Positions 8,034 through 16,777 of a stretch of 64,000 bases of DNA are shown here, in pieces; positions within the stretch are counted from its first letter, which is position 1; every line of letters begins with the position of its first letter. Where the stretch lies: NCBI RefSeq assembly GCF_001519075.1, contig NZ_KQ954244.1, forward strand, positions 1,443,934 to 1,507,933, read 5' to 3'. The stretch comes from Novosphingobium fuchskuhlense (lineage in GTDB: Bacteria > Pseudomonadota > Alphaproteobacteria > Sphingomonadales > Sphingomonadaceae). Position numbers and translations under genes: made by a program. The notes under the pieces were generated by a model. That model worked only from the letters and a program-made list of their open reading frames with translations. It was not told where the DNA came from and ran no database searches.

Positions 8034-9184
8034 GATGCCTTGCACAGGGTTGCGGCCAGCACGTCATGCGCCAGACCAGCTTGCTGCCACACTTCGCCGA
8101 AGCCCTCTTCAGCACCGCCACGGTTCCAGGTCATGATCACCACCATGTCATGCTCGGGCAGAATGATATTGCGCAAGGATACCCCGCCGATGTGGCCACG
8201 CCGCTCGACAAGGTGCAGGCCCGCACCTTCGCACCCCTTGATCGCCGCGTCATAGGACCATTGCCCGAGCGCGGTATAGCCGTAGCGTGGCTGGCCGTCC
8301 CACATCTGGGCGCGCAGGGCGGAGGGGATCAGCTTGCCGGTCATCAGGGCGCGATCGAATGCGAAAAGATCGTGGGTCGTGCCGTAAAGCGCACCAGCGG
8401 GCCCGAAGTTTTCGAGATGGAAGGCGCGCGATTCGGGTTTGCCGCTTTCGAAGCCGGGCACTGTCGTCTTGCGCGTGGGAAACACGCCGACGCTGCGCAG
8501 TCCCAGCGGCTTGGCGATGCGCTCCCGGATCAGCTGCGCATAGGTCTTGCCGGTGATCGCCTCAAGCACGGCGCCCATCAAGATGAAGTCGCAGTCGCCA
8601 TAGCGGAACGCCGCTGGCGGCGGACTGTCCGGTTTTCCGGTTGGTCCTTCGCACCAGGGGACGCCGGTTTCCAGGCTGCCGAGCGGTGCGGAATAGAACG
8701 GGTTCCAGCCATCCGTGCCCAGCGGGCCATCATCGGTGCTGCGCAGGCCCGAAACGTGCTGCATGAGCATGCGCGAGGTCAGAATGTCGGCGTGGGGTGC
8801 CTTGCTGCGCGGCAGATAGCGTGTGATCGGCTGGTCGAGATCGAGTCGCCCGGCCGCAGCCTCCTGCATCGCCAGCGTTGCCGTGATCTGCTTGCTCACC
8901 GAAGCCCAGCGCCAGATCCGGCCGAGGCGGTGGGGTGCGGTGCCCCCCGGCTCTACGGTGCCATAGGCGCGTTCGAAGACGATCCTGTCGCCTTTCGCGA
9001 TGAGCAGCGTGCCCGCAAAGTCTGCCGCCTGCATGGCAGCCGCAAGGCGCGCCTCGTCAATTGCGAGCGCCGTGGGAGTGGCCTGCGTCTGCGCCGATGC
9101 CGCCGGGGCCAAAATCGACACGAACAGCGCGCCCAGAATGCGCAATGGCAAGGCTTTTGCGGTGGCTCTCGTTCGCGCAATCAT
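8030..9184 (-). CDS. Exported serine hydrolase, beta-lactamase (class C/EstB) family
   Basis: A 384-residue protein with an N-terminal signal peptide ending near ASAQ (about residue 32), so probably periplasmic. The SxxK active-site motif is SVSK in WRWASVSKQ. The usual second motif Y-S-N appears as Y-G-D (FRYGDCDF), and the third box is GHIGG. Family members are esterases, peptidases or penicillin-interacting proteins; the substrate cannot be assigned. It sits between pyrE and pdxJ, its ATG overlapping the pyrE stop by one base (TGATG). Confidence 0.8.
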   Translation of the reverse strand: MIARTRATAKALPLRILGALFVSILAPAASAQTQATPTALAIDEARLAAAMQAADFAGTLLIAKGDRIVFERAYGTVEPGGTAPHRLGRIWRWASVSKQITATLAMQEAAAGRLDLDQPITRYLPRSKAPHADILTSRMLMQHVSGLRSTDDGPLGTDGWNPFYSAPLGSLETGVPWCEGPTGKPDSPPPAAFRYGDCDFILMGAVLEAITGKTYAQLIRERIAKPLGLRSVGVFPTRKTTVPGFESGKPESRAFHLENFGPAGALYGTTHDLFAFDRALMTGKLIPSALRAQMWDGQPRYGYTALGQWSYDAAIKGCEGAGLHLVERRGHIGGVSLRNIILPEHDMVVIMTWNRGGAEEGFGEVWQQAGLAHDVLAATLCKAS

Positions 9185-9765
9185 CAGGCCGCGCGACTTC
9201 CGGGTTTGATCGCGGGGGTGGCGGCGAGTTCGGGTGGCAATTCGTCCGGCGCATAGGTCGGGAAATTGAGGCTGACGAGCGGGTAGAACGGCACGCCGAG
9301 GTCCACCGTGCCCGCCGAGCGGTCGACCAGCGCTGCCCCGGCGACAACCACGCCGCCCGCCGCCTCGATCGCGGCAATCGCCTCGCGGCTGGAAAGGCCG
9401 GTGGTGACGACGTCTTCGACCATCAACACCTTCTCGCCTTCCTTCAACGAGAAACCGCGGCGCAGTTCGAACGTGCCGGTGGGCCGCTCGACGAACATCG
9501 CCTCGACGCCAAGCGCACGGCCCATTTCGTGGCCGATGATAACTCCGCCCATCGCGGGCGAGATCACCTTGCCAATCGTCATGCGCAGATCACGCGGCAG
9601 TGTGGCGGCAAGCGCGGATGCGAGGCGCGAGGCGCGCATCGGATCCATCAGCACGCGCGCGCATTGAAGATAATGCGCACTGTGGCGACCGGAGGAGAGC
9701 AGAAAGTGCCCTTCAAGCAGCGCTTCACTGGCGCGGAATTCGGAAAGAATCTCGTCTTCGAGCAT
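9184..9765 (-). CDS. pyrE: Orotate phosphoribosyltransferase
   Basis: Joins orotate to PRPP to give OMP in pyrimidine synthesis. The PRPP-binding motif is VLMVEDVVTTG and LLSSGRHSAHYLQC marks the N-terminal region, in a 193-residue protein of normal length. It is the first gene of the minus-strand run to ruvX. The ATG at 9765 is used; the in-frame extension to 9825 has no homology I recognise. pyrC lies elsewhere in this window (25600). Confidence 0.93.
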   Translation of the reverse strand: MLEDEILSEFRASEALLEGHFLLSSGRHSAHYLQCARVLMDPMRASRLASALAATLPRDLRMTIGKVISPAMGGVIIGHEMGRALGVEAMFVERPTGTFELRRGFSLKEGEKVLMVEDVVTTGLSSREAIAAIEAAGGVVVAGAALVDRSAGTVDLGVPFYPLVSLNFPTYAPDELPPELAATPAIKPGSRAA

Positions 9766-9909
9766 GGTTGTTCCATCGTGGGCGGGCAGCAGGGCCCGCT
9801 GGCGTGCGTCAAGGCCCGCGTCCATAGCGAACGCGCGGGCGCGGCGCTACGCCGGACTGCAGGCAATCGCGCCCGATTCCCCTTATTCGCATTGTGCCTT
9901 AGAGCTTTA

Positions 9910-9927
9910 GGGCAAGCCCTATTGCCC
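9910..9927. repeat. Small inverted repeat between pyrE and ctaC
   Basis: GGGCAA at 9910-9915 and TTGCCC at 9922-9927 with a 6-nt loop, in the divergent intergenic region of about 290 bp. It could be an operator or a hairpin in the pyrE leader; no regulator is identified. Confidence 0.3.
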
Positions 9928-9947
9928 CAAAAATATAGTCTCAGGCG

Positions 9948-9977
9948 CTTGAGGCTTGCGGCGAGCGAGCGTATAGG
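9948..9977 (+). promoter_or_regulatory. Candidate promoter of the cytochrome oxidase operon
   Basis: CTTGAG (9948-9953) and TATAGG (9972-9977) with an 18-bp spacer, about 80 bp before the ctaC start. It is a modest match to the housekeeping consensus and the best I can find in the interval. Confidence 0.35.
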
Positions 9978-10058
9978 CCCGTGGAATCAAGGGTATCGGG
10001 GTGTGGAGTGACGGGGCAAACGCCCGGCACGGAAGCAAAAAAGCGAGAGCGGTAGATC

Positions 10059-11102
10059 ATGAGTGTTTCCCATGTTGCCCGCGCCGTGACGGGCGCGATC
10101 CGGACAATCAGCCTTGCGGCAGCGCTTGCTTTCGCGCCCCAGGCGATGGCGGCCGCCGCAGCTCCGGCTCCGGCCGCTGCTGCAGAACCCGCCGCCGTGG
10201 CCGCTCCGGCTCCCGCAGTGGGTGCGCCCGATGCGGCAACTGTCGGCACGGCTCCTGCCGCTGCCGCACCTGCCGACAAGGGTTCCTACGTCCCGATGAA
10301 GCCGGTTGCCGGTAAGGGTCAGCCGGTTGCCAAGGGCTGGACGTTCCAGGATCAGTACTCGCCCAACGGCGAGGAAGCGCTGCGCATGCACGACTACATC
10401 CTGATGCCGGTGATCACCGTGATCGCGCTGTTCGTGCTCCTGCTCCTTCTGCTGGTCATGGTTCGCTTCCGCCGCGCCGCTAATCCGGTCGCCTCGAAGA
10501 CGAGCCACAACACCTTCATCGAGATCATCTGGACGGTCATTCCGGTCCTTATCCTCGTCGGCATCGCGGTCCCCTCCATCCGTCTGTTGGCCCACCAGTA
10601 TGCCCCGGCGCCCAAGGGTGCGCTGACGGTCAAGGCCACCGGTTATCAGTGGTACTGGGGCTACACCTATCCGGACAACGGCGGGTTCGAAGTGATCTCG
10701 AACATTCTGCCCGATGCCGAAGCGCTGAAGCGTGGCGAACAGCCGCAGCTGGCGGCCGACAATCGCATGGTTGTTCCCGCCGGTGAGCCGATCCGCCTGC
10801 AGACCACCGGTTCGGACGTGATCCACGCCTTCGCGGTGCCCTCGCTCTGGTTCAAGCTCGACGCCGTTCCGGGCCGCATCAACGAGAAGGTGCTCTTCAT
10901 CAAGGAGCCGGGCGTTTACTACGGCCAGTGCTCCGAACTGTGCGGCGCCCGTCACGGCTACATGCCGATTGTGGTCGAGGCACTGCCCCGGCCCAAGTTC
11001 GAAGAGTGGGTGAAGGCCCAGGGTGGCACGGTCGGCGCTCCGACGGCCGGCGCCACCACCACGGCGGCCGCTGCGCCTGCCAAGACCACGCCCGCGGCGT
11101 AA
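10059..11102 (+). CDS. ctaC: Cytochrome c oxidase subunit II
   Basis: Subunit II of an aa3 oxidase; it takes electrons from cytochrome c through the CuA centre. A signal peptide (about 1-31) is followed by an unusual Ala/Pro-rich linker (31-72), two membrane helices (about 112-135 and 152-176), and the periplasmic cupredoxin domain. CuA ligands are His256, Cys291, Glu293, Cys295, His299 and Met302 (CSELCGARHGYM), so cytochrome c, not quinol, is the donor. An Ala/Thr-rich tail ends the protein. First gene of the cox cluster. Confidence 0.97.
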   Translation: MSVSHVARAVTGAIRTISLAAALAFAPQAMAAAAAPAPAAAAEPAAVAAPAPAVGAPDAATVGTAPAAAAPADKGSYVPMKPVAGKGQPVAKGWTFQDQYSPNGEEALRMHDYILMPVITVIALFVLLLLLLVMVRFRRAANPVASKTSHNTFIEIIWTVIPVLILVGIAVPSIRLLAHQYAPAPKGALTVKATGYQWYWGYTYPDNGGFEVISNILPDAEALKRGEQPQLAADNRMVVPAGEPIRLQTTGSDVIHAFAVPSLWFKLDAVPGRINEKVLFIKEPGVYYGQCSELCGARHGYMPIVVEALPRPKFEEWVKAQGGTVGAPTAGATTTAAAAPAKTTPAA

Positions 11103-11129
11103 AAGATTTCGAAGGACAAGGTTAGAACC

Positions 11130-12815
11130 ATGGCCAGCATTCCAGCCCACGAAGGCTTCGATGCCCATCACGACGATGCGCACGAGCACGACCACAAGCC
11201 CGCGTTTTTCCAGCGCTGGTTCATGTCGACCAACCACAAGGACATCGGCACGCTTTACCTGATCTTCGCGATCTTCGCGGGGATCATCGGTGGCGGCGTT
11301 TCGGGCATCATGCGCGCCGAACTCGCGCACCCGGGCATCCAGTACCTTGGCTGGTGGACGCACTTCCTCGGCGGCAACGACCAGGACTTCAACGCCACGC
11401 TCCACATGTGGAACGTGCTGATCACGGCCCACGGTCTGATCATGGTGTTCTTCATGGTCATGCCCGCCCTGATCGGCGGCTTCGGGAACTGGTTCGTGCC
11501 GCTGATGATCGGCGCGCCGGACATGGCCTTCCCGCGCATGAACAACATCTCGTTCTGGCTGACTTTCACGGGCTTCTGCTCGCTGATGATCTCGGCCTTC
11601 ATGCCCGGTGGTACCGGCATGGGCGCTGGCACCGGCTGGACTGTCTACGCACCGCTCTCGACGACCGGCTCGGTCGGACCGGCGGTCGACTTCGCGATCT
11701 TCGCGCTCCACCTTGCGGGCGCAGGCTCCATCCTCGGTGCGATCAACTTCATCACCACCATCTTCAACATGCGCGCGCCGGGCATGACCCTGCACAAGAT
11801 GCCGCTGTTCGTGTGGTCGATGCTTGTCACCGCGTTCCTGCTGCTGCTCTCGCTGCCGGTTCTGGCCGCCGCGATCACGATGCTGCTCACCGACCGCAAC
11901 TTCGGCACCACGTTCTTCAACCCGGCCGGCGGCGGTGACCCGATCCTCTATCAGCACCTGTTCTGGTTCTTCGGCCACCCCGAAGTGTACATCATGATCC
12001 TGCCGGGCTTCGGCATCATCAGCCAGATCATCTCGACCTTCTCGAAGAAGCCGGTGTTCGGTTATCTCGGCATGGCCTACGCCATGGTCGCGATCGGCGC
12101 GGTTGGTTTCATCGTGTGGGCGCACCACATGTACACCACCGGCCTCGACGTTAACACGAAGATGTACTTTACCGCCGCCACAATGGTCATCGCGGTGCCC
12201 ACTGGCATCAAGATCTTCTCGTGGATCGCGACGATGTGGGGCGGCAGCCTCGAGTTCAAGTCGCCGCTCGTCTGGGCGATCGGCTTCATCTTCCTCTTTA
12301 CCGTCGGTGGCGTGACCGGTGTCGTGCTGGCCAACGGCGGCATCGATGACAACCTCCAGGACACCTACTACGTCGTGGCGCACTTCCACTACGTTCTGTC
12401 GCTGGGCGCGGTCACCTCGCTCTTCGCCGGGTTCTACTACTGGTTCCCGAAGATGAGCGGCCGCATGCACAGCGAGTTCCTCAGCCACCTGCACTTCTGG
12501 GTGTTCTTCATCGGCGTGAACCTGATCTTCTTCCCGATGCACTTCCTCGGTGTTCAGGGCATGCCGCGCCGGTATCCGGATTACGCCCCGGCGTTCGAAT
12601 ACTGGAACACGATCGCGACCAATGGCTATATGGTCATGGCTGCCTCGATGGTGATCTTCTTCATCAACATCGCCTACTCGCTGGTCGCCGGCAAGAAGGC
12701 GGAAGGTAACTACTGGGGCGAAGGCGCGACCACGCTTGAATGGACGCTGTCGAGCCCGCCGCCGTTCCACCAGTTCGAGACGCTCCCGGTGATCGAGGAA
12801 GCGCACGCGCACTGA
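11130..12815 (+). CDS. ctaD: Cytochrome c oxidase subunit I
   Basis: The heme-copper catalytic subunit, 561 residues with twelve membrane helices. The cross-linked His-Tyr pair is in FGHPEVYI (His283, Tyr287), and [14 protein letters not shown] holds the low-spin heme ligand (His101). The long form with K- and D-channel residues indicates an A-type oxidase. The N-terminal 25 residues are strikingly His/Asp rich ([17 protein letters not shown]). It lies 27 nt after ctaC behind AAGGACAAGG and is followed by a clear terminator. Confidence 0.98.
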   Translation: MASIPAHEGFDAHHDDAHEHDHKPAFFQRWFMSTNHKDIGTLYLIFAIFAGIIGGGVSGIMRAELAHPGIQYLGWWTHFLGGNDQDFNATLHMWNVLITAHGLIMVFFMVMPALIGGFGNWFVPLMIGAPDMAFPRMNNISFWLTFTGFCSLMISAFMPGGTGMGAGTGWTVYAPLSTTGSVGPAVDFAIFALHLAGAGSILGAINFITTIFNMRAPGMTLHKMPLFVWSMLVTAFLLLLSLPVLAAAITMLLTDRNFGTTFFNPAGGGDPILYQHLFWFFGHPEVYIMILPGFGIISQIISTFSKKPVFGYLGMAYAMVAIGAVGFIVWAHHMYTTGLDVNTKMYFTAATMVIAVPTGIKIFSWIATMWGGSLEFKSPLVWAIGFIFLFTVGGVTGVVLANGGIDDNLQDTYYVVAHFHYVLSLGAVTSLFAGFYYWFPKMSGRMHSEFLSHLHFWVFFIGVNLIFFPMHFLGVQGMPRRYPDYAPAFEYWNTIATNGYMVMAASMVIFFINIAYSLVAGKKAEGNYWGEGATTLEWTLSSPPPFHQFETLPVIEEAHAH

Positions 12816-12841
12816 TCGGACCACGGTCTGCACCAACAGAG

Positions 12842-12874
12842 GGGCTCCGGAGCGATCCGGGGCCCTTTTGTTTT
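12842..12874 (+). terminator. Rho-independent terminator after ctaD
   Basis: Stem GGGCTCCGG (12842-12850) with CCGGGGCCC (12857-12865), one G-U pair, 6-nt loop, then TTTTGTTTT (12866-12874). It may lower expression of the assembly genes relative to ctaC-ctaD. Confidence 0.85.
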
Positions 12875-12981
12875 GCGAGCCAGCGCAGCTCCTTTGTCCT
12901 CCAACGACACATCGGATAGCCCCAAAGCCCGTTGCCGTTTAGCTTTCCCTGCGCGTCAAGCGCGCCTATAGGCCGCCCATC

Positions 12982-13905
12982 ATGTCCACCGCGAACCCCC
13001 AAGCCCTCATCATGCCCGCCGATTGGCGCGACTTCTTCGCGCTGACCAAGCCGGGCGTGATGCGGCTCGTCATCTTCACCGCGGTCTGCGGTATGCTGGC
13101 GGCGCCCGGCACGATCCATCCGGTGCTCGCCTTCACCGCGATCCTGTGTATTGCGGTGGGGGCCGGCGGGGCTGCGGCGCTTAACCAGTGGTGGGAAGCC
13201 GATCTCGACGCGGTGATGAAGCGCACCGCAAAGCGCCCGATTCCCGACGGCCGCATGGAACGCAGCTCGGCGCGCGACTTCGGTTTCGCGCTTTCGGGCC
13301 TTTCAGTGATGACAATGGGCCTTGCCATCAGTTGGTTGGCCGCCGGCATCCTCGCCTTCTCGATCTTCTATTATGCCTACCTCTACACCGTGTGGCTCAA
13401 GCCGCGCACGCCGCAGAATATCGTCATCGGTGGCGGCGCGGGCGCGTTTCCGCCGCTGATCGGGTGGATCGCGGTGACGGGCCACATCACGTGGATGCCC
13501 GTGCTCCTGTTCCTCATCATCTTCATGTGGACGCCGCCGCACTTCTGGGCACTCGCCCTGTTCGTGCAGATCGACTATTCGAAGGCAGGTATCCCGATGA
13601 TGCCGGTTGTGGCGGGCGAACGCTCCACCCGGCGGCAGATCTTGGCTTATGCCGCTGTGCTCCTTCCGCTTTCGATGACGCCCTGGTTCATCGGCGGCAC
13701 CGGCATGATCTATGGCCTGTCCGCGCTCCTGCTCAGCGGGTTGTTCCTGTGGCTGTCGATCAAGGTGGGTTTGCGTACGTCGGCCACCGGCGATGGCATG
13801 AAGCCGGAGAAGCGCCTGTTCGCCTATTCGATCTTCTACCTGTTCATCCTCTTCGCGATGCTGGTCGCTGACCGCTTCGCGACAGTCTACGGCATCCAAG
13901 CATGA
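12982..13905 (+). CDS. ctaB: Protoheme IX farnesyltransferase (heme O synthase)
   Basis: Adds a farnesyl group to heme b to form heme O, precursor of heme A for the oxidase. A UbiA-superfamily membrane enzyme of 307 residues with about nine helices. The Asp-rich prenyl-binding motif is DLDAVMKRT and the second conserved region includes WTPPHFWAL. It is separated from ctaD by a terminator, so it may have its own promoter, and its stop overlaps the next small gene (ATGA). Confidence 0.95.
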   Translation: MSTANPQALIMPADWRDFFALTKPGVMRLVIFTAVCGMLAAPGTIHPVLAFTAILCIAVGAGGAAALNQWWEADLDAVMKRTAKRPIPDGRMERSSARDFGFALSGLSVMTMGLAISWLAAGILAFSIFYYAYLYTVWLKPRTPQNIVIGGGAGAFPPLIGWIAVTGHITWMPVLLFLIIFMWTPPHFWALALFVQIDYSKAGIPMMPVVAGERSTRRQILAYAAVLLPLSMTPWFIGGTGMIYGLSALLLSGLFLWLSIKVGLRTSATGDGMKPEKRLFAYSIFYLFILFAMLVADRFATVYGIQA

Positions 13906-14105
13906 CCCAACCGTCCGACATCCGTCCGCTCACCACCGCCGAGACCGATGCGCTGCGCGCCCGCCAGCGCGAGCGCAACAAGGTCATGGGGTTGATCCTG
14001 GGGGCGCTCGCGGTTCTGTTTTTCGCGATTTCGATCGTGAAGATCGCGGAAAAGCCTAAGCATGAGGCAGGCGAGGGCGTGGCTACCGCTCCGGTGCACT
14101 CCTGA
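13902..14105 (+). CDS. CoxF-like small membrane protein
   Basis: A 67-residue protein with a charged helical N-terminus and one membrane segment (about 29-48). Its ATG overlaps the ctaB stop and its own stop overlaps the ctaG start, so it is translated within the assembly-factor block. Short proteins of this kind, often called CoxF or left hypothetical, occupy the same place between ctaB and ctaG in alphaproteobacteria. A role in oxidase assembly is inferred from context only. Confidence 0.7.
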   Translation: MTQPSDIRPLTTAETDALRARQRERNKVMGLILGALAVLFFAISIVKIAEKPKHEAGEGVATAPVHS

Positions 14106-14683
14106 TGGCCCTCGCGCTCGACGCGGCCTCCAGGCGAAACCGCAAGGTGGCGCTGATAGCCGCTATCGGTGCCCTCGCCATGCTCGGGCTCGGCTTTGCG
14201 TCGGTTCCACTCTATCGCATGTTCTGCCAGGCCACCGGCTTCAACGGCACCACCCAGCGCTCCACCGCTGCGCAGGCGGCAGCGGTGAAGGCTACCGGCC
14301 GTCCGATCACGATCCGCTTCGACGGCAATGTGGTGAGGGGTATGCCCTGGCAGTTCCGCCCCGAGCAGGTGACGCAGGACGGGCACATCGGCGAGCGCAA
14401 GATCGCGTTCTTCATCGCGAAGAACACCTCGAGCCGCCCCATCGTCGGCCGCGCCATCTTCAACGTGACGCCCGAGCAGACCGGCGCCTACTTCCACAAG
14501 ATCCAGTGCTTCTGCTTTAACGAGCAGCGCCTTGAACCGGGCGAGGAAGTGCGCATGCCGGTGATTTACTATGTCGATCCGGAGATCCTGAACGATCCCA
14601 ACGCGAAGGACGTGTCCGAGATCACCCTGTCCTACACCTTCATGGAGGCGGCGGACAGCGTGCAGGCGGCTCCCAAAAACTAG
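14105..14683 (+). CDS. ctaG: Cytochrome c oxidase assembly protein Cox11/CtaG
   Basis: Periplasmic copper chaperone that delivers copper to CuB in subunit I. One N-terminal membrane anchor (about 14-34) is followed by the Ig-like domain. Copper-binding cysteines are Cys135 and Cys137 in QCFCFNEQ, and SVPLYRMFCQATGF just after the anchor is a family signature. It has 192 residues, the usual length. Its ATG shares a base with the preceding stop (TGATG). Confidence 0.95.
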   Translation: MALALDAASRRNRKVALIAAIGALAMLGLGFASVPLYRMFCQATGFNGTTQRSTAAQAAAVKATGRPITIRFDGNVVRGMPWQFRPEQVTQDGHIGERKIAFFIAKNTSSRPIVGRAIFNVTPEQTGAYFHKIQCFCFNEQRLEPGEEVRMPVIYYVDPEILNDPNAKDVSEITLSYTFMEAADSVQAAPKN

Positions 14684-14803
14684 GTGGAAAGCCACTGGAC
14701 CGCGCCGCAAGGCCTCGATAAAGGCGTTTGCAAACAAGCTGAATCGTGCCTCCAGCGGCACGCTTTATCAAGTCCCAAGCTGACGGGGGTGTAAAAGACG
14801 ATC

Positions 14804-15625
14804 ATGGCCGGCACCAAGAACCACGACTACCACATTCTGCCGCCTGATATCTGGCCGATCGTCGGCGCGTTTTCGGCGCTGACGATGACCACCGGCGGCG
14901 TGCTTTCGATGCACAAGATGGCCGGCGGCTTCCCGGTGCTGATGCTCGGAGTGTTCGGCGTCGCGCTCACCATGTTCTCGTGGTGGGGCAACGTGATCAA
15001 GGAAGCGCATGCGGGCGATCACACGCCGGTCGTGCAGCTCCACCAGCGCTACGGCATGATCCTGTTCATCGCCTCGGAAGTGATGTTCTTCGTCGGCTGG
15101 TTCTGGGCCTTCTTCGATTTCTCGCTGTTCCCCAACCAGCTGGTTGAGGTGATCGGTGGCAAGTGGCCGCCCAAGGGCATCGAAGCGGTGATGAACCCGT
15201 TCGACCTGCCGCTGCTCAACACCCTGATCCTGCTCTGCTCGGGTACGACGCTGACCTGGGCGCACCACGAACTGATCCACGGCAACCGTGAAGGCCTCAA
15301 GCAGGGCCTCTGGGCGACCATCGCGCTCGGCCTGCTGTTCAGCTCGATCCAGGCGTATGAGTACATGCACGCGCCGTTCCCCTTCGGCGAGAACACCTAT
15401 GGCTCGGCGTTCTACATGGCGACCGGCTTCCACGGCTTCCACGTGATCGTCGGCACCATCTTCCTCGCCGTCTGCCAGGCGCGCGTCTACAAGGGCCACT
15501 TCACTCCGCGCCAGCACTTCGGCTTCGAAGCGGCTGCATGGTACTGGCACTTCGTCGACGTGGTCTGGTTGTTCCTCTTCGTCGCCATCTATGTGTGGGG
15601 CGGCTGGGGCGCGCCGATCGAGTGA
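14804..15625 (+). CDS. ctaE: Cytochrome c oxidase subunit III
   Basis: A 273-residue protein with seven hydrophobic segments. Characteristic blocks include HDYHILPPDIWP at the N-terminus, SEVMFFVGWFWAFF in the middle and TGFHGFHVIVGTIFL near the end. Subunit III stabilises the oxygen-delivery side of the enzyme. A 120-nt gap after ctaG suggests separate ribosome loading or a weak internal promoter. Confidence 0.97.
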   Translation: MAGTKNHDYHILPPDIWPIVGAFSALTMTTGGVLSMHKMAGGFPVLMLGVFGVALTMFSWWGNVIKEAHAGDHTPVVQLHQRYGMILFIASEVMFFVGWFWAFFDFSLFPNQLVEVIGGKWPPKGIEAVMNPFDLPLLNTLILLCSGTTLTWAHHELIHGNREGLKQGLWATIALGLLFSSIQAYEYMHAPFPFGENTYGSAFYMATGFHGFHVIVGTIFLAVCQARVYKGHFTPRQHFGFEAAAWYWHFVDVVWLFLFVAIYVWGGWGAPIE

Positions 15626-15635
15626 TCGGTCCCAG

Positions 15636-16010
15636 GTGACAGACAGCACCGAAACCGGGCAGAAAGGGCAGGGCGGGCTTACCCGCGCTGCCCTTTTCGG
15701 TTTGTGCCCCCGCTGCCGCGCGCGGTCGCTGTGGGATGCGCCTGCGGGGTTCGCGCCCGCTTGCCGGGGCTGCGGACTGGCCTTTGCCGATTATGAGCCG
15801 CGCGGGCGGGGGCTTTATTTCGTGCTGATCCCGCTGACCTTCCTGCTGATCGCCGGCGCTTCGAAGTTGGACGATCTGGTGCGACCGCCGCTCTGGCTCC
15901 TGCTGGGCGGGATCGTGCTGGTGGTTCCCGCCGTGATCATGGGCGCATTGCGGCTGGTGAAGGCGTGGTTGCTGATCGCGCGGCTGCGGGCAGCGGGAGT
16001 GGTGCCATGA
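15636..16010 (+). CDS. DUF983 family zinc-ribbon membrane protein
   Basis: A 124-residue protein with a zinc-ribbon-like CPRCRARS...CRGCG motif near the N-terminus and two hydrophobic helices (about 55-100). DUF983 proteins are regularly encoded next to ctaE and surf1 in alphaproteobacteria; the exact function is unsettled. The start chosen is a GTG at 15636, just after the ctaE stop; the longer frame overlaps ctaE. Its stop overlaps the surf1 ATG. Confidence 0.8.
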   Translation: MTDSTETGQKGQGGLTRAALFGLCPRCRARSLWDAPAGFAPACRGCGLAFADYEPRGRGLYFVLIPLTFLLIAGASKLDDLVRPPLWLLLGGIVLVVPAVIMGALRLVKAWLLIARLRAAGVVP

Positions 16011-16591
16011 AGCGTGTTCCGATTGTGCCGACGCTGATCGTGCTGCTGGCGGTGGCTTACATGATCCACCTCGGCTCGTGGCAGCTTGACCGGTTGAAGC
16101 AGAAGGAAGCAATGCTAGCGCGGTATCAGGCGGCGGGGTCTGCCACCGATGAAGTTGATTGGCCCCTGGAAGCGCGGAATGAAATCGACCCGCCACGACC
16201 AGAAGACTTGATGTATCGGCGTGCGAGACTTGATTGTCGCCGAGTGGTCGACATGACGACTGTGTCTGGGCAAAATAGTCGTGGGGAGCCGGGTATGGCG
16301 CACGTTGCGATATGTCGTCTCGCCGATGCTCATCCCGTGCGTGTGGTGCTGGGTTGGTCCCGCAATCCTGCCTCGCCGGTATGGAGCGGCGGAGTGGTGA
16401 CTGGGCGGATTGCGCCAGGCCCGCGCCTTGTCGCCGATCCCCCGCTCGCTGGCCTCCAGCCCAACGCGAAGCCCGATCCGGCCGACATCCCCAACAACCA
16501 CCTCGCCTATGCGGTGCAGTGGTTCCTCTTTGCCGGGGTGGCGCTGGTGATTTATGCGCTGGCGCTGCGCAAGCGGATGCGGGCGGATTGA
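16007..16591 (+). CDS. SURF1 family cytochrome oxidase assembly protein
   Basis: A 194-residue SURF1/Shy1-like protein that helps heme A insertion into subunit I. It has the two-helix layout: an N-terminal helix followed by GSWQLDRLKQKE, and a C-terminal helix after NNHLAYAVQWFLFA. It is shorter than many SURF1 proteins and the region 60-105 is poorly conserved by eye. ATGA overlap with the DUF983 gene. Last gene of the cox block before an inverted repeat. Confidence 0.88.
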   Translation: MKRVPIVPTLIVLLAVAYMIHLGSWQLDRLKQKEAMLARYQAAGSATDEVDWPLEARNEIDPPRPEDLMYRRARLDCRRVVDMTTVSGQNSRGEPGMAHVAICRLADAHPVRVVLGWSRNPASPVWSGGVVTGRIAPGPRLVADPPLAGLQPNAKPDPADIPNNHLAYAVQWFLFAGVALVIYALALRKRMRAD

Positions 16592-16602
16592 CACTACCGT
16601 TC

Positions 16603-16679
16603 GTCATCCCCGCGAAGGCGGGAATCCTGAGCGGACGCAGCGCTACGCGTCGCTGGACACCCGCCTTCGCGGGGATGAC
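16603..16679. repeat. Perfect 20-bp inverted repeat (REP-like), possible terminator
   Basis: The arms 16603-16622 and 16660-16679 are exact reverse complements (core CCCCGCGAAGGCGGG), separated by 37 bp. It lies between surf1 and thrC. Such elements occur scattered in sphingomonad genomes; here it may also end cox-operon transcription. No poly-T tract. Confidence 0.8.
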
Positions 16680-16777
16680 CTAGGTGAGGTGGCTCTGACG
16701 ATGCCTAATTCGCAAGCGGACCGGCACAGGCCCCAAATCCTTGCGCGTCCGGCATCCGCCCGCTAACCGGCAGGCCC

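Noticed and set aside
9987..12836. 949-residue minus-strand open frame
   Set aside because: It is antisense to ctaC-ctaD, whose products are certain; the translation is low-complexity Arg/Asp/Gly/Glu shadow.
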